From CAYQDR01 sp964416315 (GTDB taxonomy: Bacteria; Methylomirabilota; Methylomirabilia; Rokubacteriales; DASRDR01): a stretch of 22,296 bases of DNA. Made by a program: the position numbers and the translations under genes. The notes below the pieces were generated by a model. That model saw nothing but the letters and a program-made list of their open reading frames with translations, searched no databases and was not told the origin of the DNA. This document shows, one piece after another, positions 1-8,011 of the stretch (positions are counted from its first letter, which is position 1; every line of letters begins with the position of its first letter). Where the stretch lies: positions 1 to 22,296 of the forward strand of contig CAYQDR010000083.1 in the NCBI GenBank assembly GCA_964416315.1. Reading direction: 5' to 3'.

Positions 1-441
1 ACGTTCAAGCGCGAGCGCGACGGGATCGTGGTGATCGACTACGACCGCTGCATCGGCTGCCGCTACTGCATCACCGCCTGCCCCTACGGCGCGCGCTTCT
101 TCGACTTCGGCGAGAACTACCCGACCGTAGAGGGGGGCACCGCCTACGCGGGGGTACCGTCGCCCGAGTACGGCCAGTTCCGGCAGCGCGCGAAGGGCGC
201 GTCCCCGGTCGGGAACGTCCGCAAGTGCACCTTCTGCGTCCACCTCCAAGATGCCGAGGGGCGCTACGACAAGGTTGCCGGACGATGGCCGGCCTGCGCC
301 AAGACCTGCACAGGCCATGCGATCTTCTTCGGTGACTTCAACGACCCGGACAGCGAGGTGTCGCGGCTCATCAGGGAACGGCAGACGGTGCGGCTCAAGG
401 AAGAGCTCGGCACCGAGCCCAACGTCCACTACCTGCTGTGA
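1..441 (+). CDS. 4Fe-4S ferredoxin-like electron-transfer subunit of a CISM oxidoreductase (5' partial)
   Basis: C-terminal part of a DmsB/PsrB/NrfC-type iron-sulfur subunit; the reading frame is open at base 1, so the gene starts upstream of the window. It would carry electrons between the NrfD membrane subunit and the molybdenum subunit encoded directly downstream. Visible are a ferredoxin motif CIGCRYCITACP near the start of the fragment and a later CTFC followed about 24 residues on by PACAKTC, the usual third and fourth Cys clusters of four-cluster subunits. The first cluster pairs would lie upstream. The stop overlaps the SD region of the next gene, so the two are translated together. 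Family assignment is firm; the substrate of the complex is not visible from this subunit. Confidence 0.93.
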   Translation, partial: TFKRERDGIVVIDYDRCIGCRYCITACPYGARFFDFGENYPTVEGGTAYAGVPSPEYGQFRQRAKGASPVGNVRKCTFCVHLQDAEGRYDKVAGRWPACAKTCTGHAIFFGDFNDPDSEVSRLIRERQTVRLKEELGTEPNVHYLL

Positions 442-449
442 GGTGTGAC

Positions 450-1691
450 ATGGACGCGACCGGACTGAAGCGGCTGTTCTGGATCAGCGGGGCCGTCCTC
501 TTCGCGGTGGGGCTCGTCGGCTGGTATGACCGCCTCGCGTACGGGCACCTCAACGCCAACTACGGCAGCGTCGTGACCTGGGGCCTGTGGGTTGCGGCCT
601 ACATCTACTTCATCGGGCTCTCCGCGGGCTCGTTCCTGATCTCCTCGCTGGTCTACGTCTTCAACGCGAAGCGCTTCGAGCGGATCGGCCGGCTCGCCGT
701 CTTCACGGCGGTCGTCACGCTCTTCTTGGCGCTGCTCGCGATCTGGGCGGACATCGGCCACATGTGGCGGGTCTGGCACGTGCTGGTCTACGCGAACTTC
801 AAGTCGCCGATGGCCTGGATGATCTGGCTGTACTCCTTGTATTTCGTCCTCCTGGTGGCTGAGCTCTGGTTTCTCCTGCGCCGCGACCTCGTCGCGGGCT
901 CGGGTTTGCCGGGACCGAAGGGGGCGATCTACCGCTTCCTGTCGCTCGGCTCGCGAGACGAGTCCGAGGCGAGCGCGGCGCGGGACCGCCGGGTGGTCCG
1001 GGTCTTGGCAACGATCGGAGTGCCCGTCGCCATCATGTTCCACGGCGGCGTCGGGGCGCTCTTCGGCGTCGTGGCCGCCCGGCCCCACTGGCACAGCGGG
1101 ATGTTCCCGATCATCTTCCTGCTCTCGGCGCTGGTGAGCGGCGGGGCGCTCCTGACCGTGATCGCCGCAATCTTCCAGGACGGGTGGCGCGCGAATCGCG
1201 ACACCGTGCTCGCGCTGGGGCAGATGGTACTGGGCCTGCTCCTGCTGGACGTGCTCTTCCAGATCTCCGAGCTGCTGGTGGCGTTCTACGGGGGGATTCC
1301 CGGCCATCTCCAGGGCTTCCGGCTGGCCATCGGCGGACCCTTCTGGTGGGTCTTCTGGTGGTGGCAGCTCGTGCTGGGGACGCTGATCCCGCTCCTGCTG
1401 CTGATCCTCCCGACCCGGAAGGACCCCCGGTGGGTGTCGCTGGCCGGGCTCCTGATCGCCGCCGGGTTCCTCGGCGTCCGCCTGAACATCGTGATCCCGG
1501 GGCTTGCGGCGGAGGAGATCCGGGGAATCTCCCAGGCGATCGCGTCCGCCCGCATGACGACCTACTACGTGCCGAGCGCGACCGAGTGGCTGGTGACTCT
1601 CGGGGTGGTCGGGCTTGGGCTCCTGCTCTTCGGCTTCGGCGAGCTACTCCTTCCCAAGGAACATGAGGAGGCCGGCCATGTACGTGCTTGA
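450..1691 (+). CDS. nrfD: NrfD/PsrC-family polytopic membrane subunit
   Basis: About 413 residues with some ten hydrophobic segments, the normal size and shape of NrfD/PsrC quinone-interacting membrane anchors. It should exchange electrons between the quinone pool and the iron-sulfur subunit upstream. I place the start at ATG 450, preceded by GAGGTG at 440-445; an in-frame GTG at 438 lies inside the stop of the previous gene and is less likely. The C-terminus overlaps the start of the Mo subunit gene by 14 bases. The order B-C-A (Fe-S, NrfD, Mo) is a normal CISM layout. No heme-ligand motif is apparent, as expected for this family, which carries no cofactor. The nrfD symbol denotes the family, not a proven role in nitrite reduction. 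Confidence 0.92.
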   Translation: MDATGLKRLFWISGAVLFAVGLVGWYDRLAYGHLNANYGSVVTWGLWVAAYIYFIGLSAGSFLISSLVYVFNAKRFERIGRLAVFTAVVTLFLALLAIWADIGHMWRVWHVLVYANFKSPMAWMIWLYSLYFVLLVAELWFLLRRDLVAGSGLPGPKGAIYRFLSLGSRDESEASAARDRRVVRVLATIGVPVAIMFHGGVGALFGVVAARPHWHSGMFPIIFLLSALVSGGALLTVIAAIFQDGWRANRDTVLALGQMVLGLLLLDVLFQISELLVAFYGGIPGHLQGFRLAIGGPFWWVFWWWQLVLGTLIPLLLLILPTRKDPRWVSLAGLLIAAGFLGVRLNIVIPGLAAEEIRGISQAIASARMTTYYVPSATEWLVTLGVVGLGLLLFGFGELLLPKEHEEAGHVRA

Positions 1692-4194
1692 CGAGAAGCT
1701 CGGGCGCCGCAAGTTCCTGAAGGCGGCGGGGGTCACGGCGGCGGCGGCGGCCACCGGGGTCGGGGTCTCGGGCTGCACGACCGTCGGCTCGCGCGAGCAT
1801 CCGATCGCGGTGAATCCCGCGGCAGCGAAGCAGTGGGGGCGCGAGGCGGGCACGTGGATTCCCTCCTGCTGCAACATGTGTGGCGGGCAGTCGGGCATCC
1901 TGGTCCACGTGGTCAACGGCGTCGTGGAGAAGATCGAACCCAACAACTGGAACCCGAACAACTACTCGAACATCTCCTCCGACTTCTTCGCCGGGTACAC
2001 CGAGGCGTACGGCTGCGCGGAAGGCGGTGTCATCTGCCCGAAAGGGAACGCCGGCATCCAGCAGCTCTACGATCCAGATCGGATTCGGAAGCCCTTGAAG
2101 CGGACGAATTCCGACAAGTCGGTCGGGGCCGATCCGAAGTGGCGGGAAATCCCGTGGGACCTGGCGCTGGATGAGATCGCCGCGAAGATGAAGGCACTGC
2201 GCGACGCTGGCGAGGCGCACAAGCTCATCTGGTTCAGTGAGGACCACTCCTTCACCCACATCCAGCAGGACTTCTGCAAGCTGTACGGCACCCCGAACTA
2301 CTCGAACCACTCCAACCTCTGCGACGTGGCCCGCAAGGCCTCGTTTGGCGCGGTCGTGGGGGACGGCCGGCCCCTGGCGGACTTCATCCAGGCGAAGTAC
2401 ATCCTCCTCTTCGGCTGGAACCCCACGTCTGCCATCAAGTGGGTGTACCTGCCGCGGATCCTCACCCGGGCCATCGAGAAGGGCGCTCGGCTCGTGGTCG
2501 TCGATCCCCACCTCTCCGACACGGCCGCGAAGGCCCAGGAATGGGTGGGGATCCGCCCGAGTACGGACGGCGCCCTCGCCCTCGCCATGGGCCACGTAAT
2601 CATCCGTGACGGCCTCCACGACAAGGAGTTCGTCGCCAAGTGGACGGTCGGGTTCGACGAGTATGCGGCGTACGTGAAGGACAAGACGCCGGAGTGGGCC
2701 GAGAAGATCACGACCGTCCCGGCCAAGACGATCGAGCGCCTCGCGCGGGAGTTCGCCACGACCAGGCCAGCCCTCGCGGACGTCTGGAGCGGTCCGGGCC
2801 AGCACTCGAACGGCGTCCAGGGCGGCCGCGCCATCGCGCTGCTCAACGCGTTGATCGGTGCGTACGACCGCCCCGGAACGATGGTGATCCCCGACAAGCG
2901 GGGTAACAAGCACGCGGCCGTGGAGCCGGACGAGACGGTGGCCGCGAGCCTCAAGCAACCCCGCTTCGACGAGCTGAAGAAATACCCCCTGGGCCACGGC
3001 TCGGGCGTCTACACCCAGTCGTTCTCAAACCTCGCCGAGGGGAAGGGGCCCTACCAGCCCAAGATGGGCGTGATCATCTTCCAAAACGTCATGATGTCGG
3101 TGCCGGGCAACCAGAACGTGGCGAAAGCCCTGGCCAAGCTCGAGACGCTGGTCGTCGTGGACACGATGCTGAGCGAGACGGCCATGATGGCCGACTACGT
3201 CCTGCCCGGCACCACCTTCCTCGAGCGGTACGACCTGAACAGCCACTGGGTCACCTGGCCGGTGCTCGGGCTGCGCCAGCCCGTCGTCAAGCCGCTCTTC
3301 GGCCAGCCTGCCGAGTACGAGCTGGTCGCTGCGCTCGGGCGGCGGCTCGGGCTCAGCGACAAGGACGGCAAGGATTTCTTCCGGATCGGTCCCCTCTCCG
3401 GCGCGCCGATCGAGGACCTGACCGCCTGGTACGAGGACTTCCTCTCGAACGAGCTGAAGCAGGGCGCGCCCAAGCTCACCCTCGCCGAGCTGAAGGCGCT
3501 TCCCGGCGCCGTGTGGGTGGACCGCAAGGGCACCCGCTACGAGAAGTACGCAGCGGAGCTCCCGCCGGAGCAGCTCAAGGCGGCCTTCTTCGACGGCAAT
3601 CCGAAGGCCGAGGGCACCGCGATCTACGACAAACCGAAAGACCAGAAGGGCACGCGCATCGGCACGGTCGTCGGCGGCAAGCCCGTGCGCGGCTTCATGA
3701 CGAAGAGCGGCAAGGTCGAATTCTACTCGAAGTGGCTCGCCGAGAAGACAGACGCGGACGGGAAACCGGTGAACCCACTGCCGGTCTACGAGCCGCGGGC
3801 CTGGCAGCCGTCGGCGGAGTACCCGCTCTACCTGATCAACTGGAAGGAGGCGAGCCACACTCACACCCGGACCCAGAACAACGCCTGGCTCCTCGACATC
3901 AAGCCGGAGAACCCGCTGATCGTCCATCCGGTGACGGCCGAGCGCTACGGGGTCGCGGACGGCGATGTCGTCTGGCTGGAGTCCCCCCATGGTCGGGTCA
4001 AGGCCCGGGTGAAGACGACGACACGGATGCACCCGGAGGTCGTCGGGCTCCAGCACGGCTTCGGCCACACAGCGCTCGGCCGGCTGGCCAAGGGTCGCGG
4101 GACGACGGACTCGCCGCTCCGGCCGACGAAGTCGGATCCGCTCTCCGGCCAGGCACTGCACAAGGAAGCCTGCGTGCGGATCGCGAGGGCCTAG
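1678..4194 (+). CDS. Tat-exported molybdopterin oxidoreductase catalytic subunit (PsrA/PhsA/ArrA-like)
   Basis: An 838-residue DMSO-reductase-superfamily enzyme. ATG 1678 has AGGAG at 1666-1670 and gives a twin-arginine signal (GRRKFLK, residues 9-15), an Ala-rich stretch and a possible lipobox VSGC, so it is exported folded to the periplasmic side. The N-terminal cluster region has Cys64, Cys65, Cys68 and Cys120, but the usual third ligand position is Ser72 (CNMCGGQS). Lys122 (CPKG) sits where the electron-relay Lys/Arg is expected. Cys215 in SNLCD is the probable Mo ligand, which places it with the Cys-ligated Psr/Phs/Nap-like groups. The C-terminal third has the molybdopterin dinucleotide-binding domain with a YLINWKEASHTHTRTQNN stretch. 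Substrate (sulfur compound, arsenate or other) cannot be read from sequence. It forms a complex with the two upstream subunits. Confidence 0.92.
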   Translation: MYVLDEKLGRRKFLKAAGVTAAAAATGVGVSGCTTVGSREHPIAVNPAAAKQWGREAGTWIPSCCNMCGGQSGILVHVVNGVVEKIEPNNWNPNNYSNISSDFFAGYTEAYGCAEGGVICPKGNAGIQQLYDPDRIRKPLKRTNSDKSVGADPKWREIPWDLALDEIAAKMKALRDAGEAHKLIWFSEDHSFTHIQQDFCKLYGTPNYSNHSNLCDVARKASFGAVVGDGRPLADFIQAKYILLFGWNPTSAIKWVYLPRILTRAIEKGARLVVVDPHLSDTAAKAQEWVGIRPSTDGALALAMGHVIIRDGLHDKEFVAKWTVGFDEYAAYVKDKTPEWAEKITTVPAKTIERLAREFATTRPALADVWSGPGQHSNGVQGGRAIALLNALIGAYDRPGTMVIPDKRGNKHAAVEPDETVAASLKQPRFDELKKYPLGHGSGVYTQSFSNLAEGKGPYQPKMGVIIFQNVMMSVPGNQNVAKALAKLETLVVVDTMLSETAMMADYVLPGTTFLERYDLNSHWVTWPVLGLRQPVVKPLFGQPAEYELVAALGRRLGLSDKDGKDFFRIGPLSGAPIEDLTAWYEDFLSNELKQGAPKLTLAELKALPGAVWVDRKGTRYEKYAAELPPEQLKAAFFDGNPKAEGTAIYDKPKDQKGTRIGTVVGGKPVRGFMTKSGKVEFYSKWLAEKTDADGKPVNPLPVYEPRAWQPSAEYPLYLINWKEASHTHTRTQNNAWLLDIKPENPLIVHPVTAERYGVADGDVVWLESPHGRVKARVKTTTRMHPEVVGLQHGFGHTALGRLAKGRGTTDSPLRPTKSDPLSGQALHKEACVRIARA

Positions 4195-4215
4195 GCTCGG
4201 CAGGCGCCAATCCTA

Positions 4216-4245
4216 TTCTCAGCGTCGCGCACCATCCCCTATACT
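4216..4245 (+). promoter_or_regulatory. possible sigma70-like promoter before the octaheme cytochrome gene
   Basis: TTCTCA (4216-4221) and TATACT (4240-4245) are separated by 18 bases in the 114-base gap after the Mo subunit gene. The -10 is good and the -35 weak. It would let the cytochrome genes be transcribed separately from the CISM genes. No clear terminator is seen in the gap. Confidence 0.3.
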
Positions 4246-4308
4246 GGGCGGGCGCGCACGCTCCCTCGTGAACCGCACGCGCGATACTCGCGGTATGAAG
4301 GAGGGCTC

Positions 4309-5502
4309 ATGTCCTGGCCGCTGAGGGTGGCGCTACTCGCCGGACCCGGTCTCGTCGCCCTGTCCGTATTCGCGCTGTCAGCCTGCCAGTCGTCACCGCC
4401 GACGCCGGCGGGCGCTGCCGGCTTCGTCGGAACCGCCGCCTGCAAGGAATGTCACGACAAGATCTACGCGTCGTGGCAGGGGACACTCCACGCCAGGGTC
4501 ATCCAGGACGTCTCGAAGAGACCCCAGGCCATCCAGGGCGACTGGGGCCAGCCCTTCGAACATCGGAAGTTCGAGAAGAAGGACGTGAGGCTCACCCACG
4601 GCGTGCAGTGGAAGCAGCGCTACATCAACGAGAAGTGGCAGGTCTATCCCGCCCAGTGGGACTTCGAGTCAAACACGTGGTCGGGCTACAACGTCGACAC
4701 GGGTGGCACGGCAGACTGGCGGAAGTCGTGCGCCTTCTGCCACGTCACCGGCTTCGACGAGAAGACGATGACATGGACCGAGTTAAGCGTCGGCTGCGAA
4801 GCCTGCCACGGCCCCGGCGAGCGCCACGTCAACGCGAAGCCCGCCGAGCGGGCGGGCACAATCGTCAATCCTGCCGCGCTGCCCTTCGACTACGCGGCCA
4901 GCACCTGCGGCCAATGCCACACGCGGGGCAAGAGTCCCGACGGCAAGCTGGATCATCCCGTCGGCTACCGCGTGGGCGACTACCTGACCACCGCGCACTT
5001 CGTGATCGTGGACAAGAAGAACGAGGCGGCCTGGTGGCCCGACGGCAGCGTCAAGCAGCACCGCCAGCAGTACCCGGAGTGGAAGGACTCGCGTCACGCG
5101 AAGGCCGGCGTCACCTGCATCACCTGCCACGCCGTTCACGAGGCGCCCACCAAGTTCGCCACGCGCACGGCTCCGAACAACGTCTGTGTCTCCTGCCACA
5201 CGACCGTGTCCACGGACTCGGTCACGGGCCACGCGCCGATCACGGGCGCGCCGCAGCACTCGGACTGCGTCGGCTGCCACATGGCGCGCACGGGCAAGAG
5301 CGCCGACCGCGGCGACGAGCGCGTCCACACCTTCCGCGTGGTGAGGCCCGAGGTGACGATCAAGCTCGGCGGCGGCGACCCCGCGAAGCAGCCGAACTCG
5401 TGCAACGGCTGCCACTGGCACACCACGACCCCACCGGCGAAGCTCCTGAAGGCGATGGAGGACGGAGCCAAGCTCCGGTTCGCGACGCTCGGTCGGCGAT
5501 AG
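4309..5502 (+). CDS. octaheme c-type cytochrome lipoprotein (cytochrome c554-like family)
   Basis: A 397-residue protein with eight CxxCH heme-binding sites at residues 45, 141, 163, 200, 270, 293, 320 and 365. The N-terminus is a lipoprotein signal ending in LSAC at Cys26, so the protein is probably tethered on the outer face of a membrane. The ATG has a strong AAGGAGG at 4298-4304. The heme spacing (one N-terminal site, a 90-residue gap, then a dense array) and the YASWxxTLHA segment after the first heme fit the cytochrome c554-like multiheme group, used for electron transfer or as reductases. It is followed 22 bases later by a NapC-type gene, which could reduce it from quinol. I do not see a basis for naming a catalytic substrate. 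Confidence 0.88.
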   Translation: MSWPLRVALLAGPGLVALSVFALSACQSSPPTPAGAAGFVGTAACKECHDKIYASWQGTLHARVIQDVSKRPQAIQGDWGQPFEHRKFEKKDVRLTHGVQWKQRYINEKWQVYPAQWDFESNTWSGYNVDTGGTADWRKSCAFCHVTGFDEKTMTWTELSVGCEACHGPGERHVNAKPAERAGTIVNPAALPFDYAASTCGQCHTRGKSPDGKLDHPVGYRVGDYLTTAHFVIVDKKNEAAWWPDGSVKQHRQQYPEWKDSRHAKAGVTCITCHAVHEAPTKFATRTAPNNVCVSCHTTVSTDSVTGHAPITGAPQHSDCVGCHMARTGKSADRGDERVHTFRVVRPEVTIKLGGGDPAKQPNSCNGCHWHTTTPPAKLLKAMEDGAKLRFATLGRR

Positions 5503-5524
5503 GCGGCCGAGCGAGGCTTCGCGC

Positions 5525-6106
5525 GTGAACGGCCGTCGAACGGTCTGGCCGATCCTCGGGCTCGTCGCCGTCGTCGTGGGGATCGGGGTGCTGGCGGCGT
5601 GGGGGGCGCTCGCGTACACGGGCTCGCCGCAGTTCTGCGCGAGCTGCCACGTCATGGAGACCCGCTATGTCTCGTGGCAGCGCTCGCCCCACGTGAACAA
5701 GGCCACGTGCATCCAGTGCCATTCCGAGCCCGGGCCCTGGGGCGAGTTCTGGGCGCACGTGAACGGCACCCGTTACCTCTACGTCATGCTGACGGGAGAG
5801 AAGTCGGCGCCCATCCTGAGGGCCGCCGTGGCTCGCGCGACCTGCGAGCACTGCCATCGCGCCGAGGCCCTGCCCGACGCCACGCGGACCGCCCGGATCG
5901 AGCACCGCTCCCACCTGGCGCGTGAAATGGAGTGCACCGCCTGCCACGCCGGGCTCGTCCACGGCTCGCTCTACGGCCAGCAAGCGCAGCCGGCCGCCCG
6001 CACCTGCGTCAACTGCCACGCGACCGAGAATCCGGTGCTGGCGCGGGTCGGGCGTGCCGGCGCCACGCCGGCGCCCTCCGGCAGCGAACCGGGTGGTGAG
6101 CCGTGA
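5525..6106 (+). CDS. NapC/NrfH-family membrane-anchored pentaheme cytochrome c
   Basis: A 193-residue protein with one N-terminal membrane helix (about residues 8-30) and five CxxCH sites at residues 38, 62, 107, 137 and 161. The first is CASCHVM followed by a W-x-R-S-P-H segment, typical of NapC/NrfH quinol dehydrogenases in which a Met next to the first heme is a ligand. NapC/NrfH members normally have four hemes, so the fifth is an extra. The start is GTG 5525 with a weak purine stretch upstream. It would oxidise membrane quinol and reduce the octaheme cytochrome encoded upstream or the Mo enzyme. Its end overlaps the next start (GTGA), so the next gene is translationally coupled. Confidence 0.9.
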   Translation: MNGRRTVWPILGLVAVVVGIGVLAAWGALAYTGSPQFCASCHVMETRYVSWQRSPHVNKATCIQCHSEPGPWGEFWAHVNGTRYLYVMLTGEKSAPILRAAVARATCEHCHRAEALPDATRTARIEHRSHLAREMECTACHAGLVHGSLYGQQAQPAARTCVNCHATENPVLARVGRAGATPAPSGSEPGGEP

Positions 6107-6828
6107 GGCACCGGGCCGGGCGGATCCTGGCCGAGGGAGTGATCGTGGTCGCCGTCCTCATGCCGCTCCACGTCCTCGCCGAGCAACACCAGCGTTGGCT
6201 GCCGCTGGCGACTGCGCTGGTTCTCCTCCTCTTCTTCGTTCCGCCGGCGATCGCGGTCGTGCGGCTCCGGCCGCGGCAGGGGACGCTCTTCGCCCAGGCG
6301 TTTGGATACCTCGGCTTTGGCCTCCTCCTGGGGCTGCTGGCCGGGGCGGTGGGAGGGAGCGAGAAGCTCCTGATACACGAGGTGACCGGCGCGCCGCTAC
6401 TCATGCCGCTTGGCCTCTGGGTGTTCGTCGCGCTGGCCTTCGCGCTGGCGGCCGGGCTGGCCTACGGCGTGATGCTGTGCCTGGTCCATGGCGCGCGTGC
6501 TCTCCTCCGCGCGCCGTCGCCGGAAGCGATCGCCTTGCTGTTCCGGGACCTGCCGAGCTCCTCGCTCACGGTGGCAGTCATCCTGAGCCTGATCCCCGGG
6601 CTCGGCCATTTCGCGCCGGGGCGACCCGGTCGGGGGCGCTCGTACCTCCTGGCGACCATTACCTCGGGCCTGACGGGGCTCGTGTTCGTGGTCGTCGGGA
6701 TCATCCTGCTCGTCGAAGGCGGCGTGCCGACGCTGCCGCTACTGCTGGCCGGCGGCGTGCTCATCCTTGTGCCGACGCTGCTCGCGGTGATCTCGGCGAT
6801 CGACCTCCTCTTCGCCCGGTCGGACTGA
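6103..6828 (+). CDS. polytopic membrane protein of unknown function
   Basis: A 241-residue protein with about seven hydrophobic segments, starting at GTG 6103 inside the stop of the NapC-type gene. I do not recognise the family. A segment near residue 160 (SLIPGLGHF followed by a basic GRPGRGR turn and another pair of helices) recalls the PGxGHFYxGR motif of small TM2/DUF5683-like membrane domains, but the match is loose. No heme or metal ligand pattern stands out. Translational coupling to the pentaheme cytochrome suggests a role in assembling or anchoring the cytochrome module. The 70 bases downstream (6829-6898) hold no clear terminator. Confidence 0.75.
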   Translation: MRHRAGRILAEGVIVVAVLMPLHVLAEQHQRWLPLATALVLLLFFVPPAIAVVRLRPRQGTLFAQAFGYLGFGLLLGLLAGAVGGSEKLLIHEVTGAPLLMPLGLWVFVALAFALAAGLAYGVMLCLVHGARALLRAPSPEAIALLFRDLPSSSLTVAVILSLIPGLGHFAPGRPGRGRSYLLATITSGLTGLVFVVVGIILLVEGGVPTLPLLLAGGVLILVPTLLAVISAIDLLFARSD

Positions 6829-6898
6829 CGAAATCAAATTGGCCGTCGTTGATGGCGGCCACGCTCCTGGTGCTACCGAAGAAAGGGGGGCGCGACGG

Positions 6899-7225
6899 AT
6901 GGCGAAGCTTCCGAAACCCTTCGAGCGGTTCAGGCGGGAGCACCGGGCCGTAACCGCCGGCTACGAGGCGCTCGGGGAGGCCTGCGCCAAGGCGGGGCCC
7001 CTGGACGCCAAGACCCGCGAGCTGGTGAAGCTGGGGATGGCGATCGGCGCGCGCCTCGAGGGCGCGGTGCATTCGCACGCACGCCGCGCACTCGAGGCTG
7101 GCGCGACCCCCGCCGAGATCCGCCACGTGATCACGCTGGCCGTGCCGACCCTGGGGCTCCCGACGACGGTCGCGGCCTCAACGTGGGCGGACGATGTTCT
7201 GCGGCGACGGAGGGCCAGCCGATGA
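6899..7225 (+). CDS. carboxymuconolactone decarboxylase (CMD/AhpD-like) family protein
   Basis: A 108-residue small helical protein of the CMD/AhpD fold. ATG 6899 has an AAAGGGGGG stretch at 6882-6890. The LDAKTRELVKLGMAIG helix and ALEAGATPAEIRHVI segment are diagnostic. The CxxC redox pair of AhpD is absent: the equivalent site reads EGAVHSHARRA, keeping the two histidines only, so peroxidase-partner activity like AhpD is unlikely. It overlaps the FmdE-family gene by an ATGA junction, so the two are made together. Its exact reaction is unknown. Confidence 0.86.
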   Translation: MAKLPKPFERFRREHRAVTAGYEALGEACAKAGPLDAKTRELVKLGMAIGARLEGAVHSHARRALEAGATPAEIRHVITLAVPTLGLPTTVAASTWADDVLRRRRASR

Positions 7226-7835
7226 CAACCCTCCCGACGCTGACCGAGGTCCCTCCTCCCGAGCGAACGCTGGACGACCTGTTGGAAGGCGCCGTCGCCT
7301 TCCACGGGCACCTTTGCCCCGGCGTGGTCCTGGGCGTCCGCATGGCACTCGTCGGATGCCGGGCGGTCGGCCTCGACCAGCCCCGGAGCGCCGCCAAGGG
7401 GCTCGTCGTCTTCGTCGAGATCGACCGCTGCGCGACGGACGCGATCGAGGCCGTGACCGGGGCGAGCCTGGGGAAGCGCACGTTGAAGTACCTGGACTAC
7501 GGCAAGATGGCGGCCACGTTCGTCAACGTGGCGACTGAGGCGGCGGTCCGGGTCGCGGCGCGGGAAGAGGCCCGCCAACTGGCCGTCGAGTGGGCGCCCG
7601 GCGAGGCCGACCTGCGAAGGGCCCAGACGGCAGCATACCGGGTCATGCCCGAGGCGGCGCTCTTCCGCCTGGACGCGGTCGTGGTGCACCCGGCCTGGCT
7701 CGACCGCCGCCGGGTGCGGGTCCTTTGCGAGCGGTGCGGCGAGGGGATCAACTACCGGGCGAGGTCACGCTCGGCGGGCGGACGCTCTGCCGCTCGTGCA
7801 GCGGCCAGGGGTATTACACGCTGCGGGCGCCGTAG
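7222..7835 (+). CDS. FmdE-family (formylmethanofuran dehydrogenase subunit E-like) protein, frameshifted
   Basis: Starts at ATG 7222 in an ATGA overlap with the CMD-like gene. The N-terminal domain has the FmdE signature AFHGHLCPGVVLG (His and Cys metal site) and extends to about residue 170. A C-terminal zinc ribbon begins with CERCGEGINY. In the literal frame the next residues are low-complexity Arg/Ala/Ser and translation runs to 7932; one frame over, the sequence reads GEVTLGGRTLCRSCSGQGYY and stops at TAG 7833-7835. Restoring one G in the short G run at 7757-7759 rejoins both halves of the CxxC...CxxC ribbon in a 204-residue protein. FmdE proteins are often found with molybdenum or tungsten enzymes, which fits the neighbourhood; the specific role is unknown. 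Confidence 0.83.
7756..7760 (+). other. frameshift site in the FmdE-family gene
   Basis: Upstream codons end with TAC at 7753-7755; the conserved downstream frame resumes with GGC at 7758. One base is missing in CGGG (7756-7759). It could be a real mutation or a base-calling or assembly error in a G run. Confidence 0.75.
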
Positions 7836-7880
7836 CGCTTTCTCTCCCCTGATCTCCTCGGCGCCCGACGCGGCCGCTGG

Positions 7881-7987
7881 CGGTCGGCGATCGGTCGGGA
7901 GCGTGATCCGCCCCGGCATCCACGGCGGGTGAAGATCAGCCGGACCTCGACCTCCGCCACCCCGGCGACCCCTTGCACCGCCGCTGA
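7881..7987 (-). pseudogene. remnant of the C-terminal half of a DUF59 (MIP18/PaaD-like) gene
   Basis: Read on the minus strand, this stretch encodes AVQGVAGVAEVEVRLIF and then, one frame over, HPPWMPGR. This matches the end of the intact DUF59 protein at 9643-9951 (SVGRVPGVAEVEVRLTF, DPPWTPER). At DNA level TCCACGGCGGGT and AGCCGGACCTCGACCTC are shared with 9678-9721, with a one-base gap between them. The N-terminal DUF59 half is absent because the porin gene occupies that place. It is a duplicated or decayed fragment, unlikely to be translated. Confidence 0.55.
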
Positions 7988-8011
7988 GGGAAGTCGCCGG
8001 CGCGTCCCTGC

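Noticed and set aside
1111..2997. 628-residue antisense frame over the NrfD and Mo subunit genes
   Set aside because: GC-rich shadow of well-recognised genes; Arg/Gly/Pro-biased with no domain.
6829..6844. TGA...TCA half-palindrome as a third CRP/FNR box
   Set aside because: The halves are separated by five rather than six bases and the arms do not match the other two boxes.
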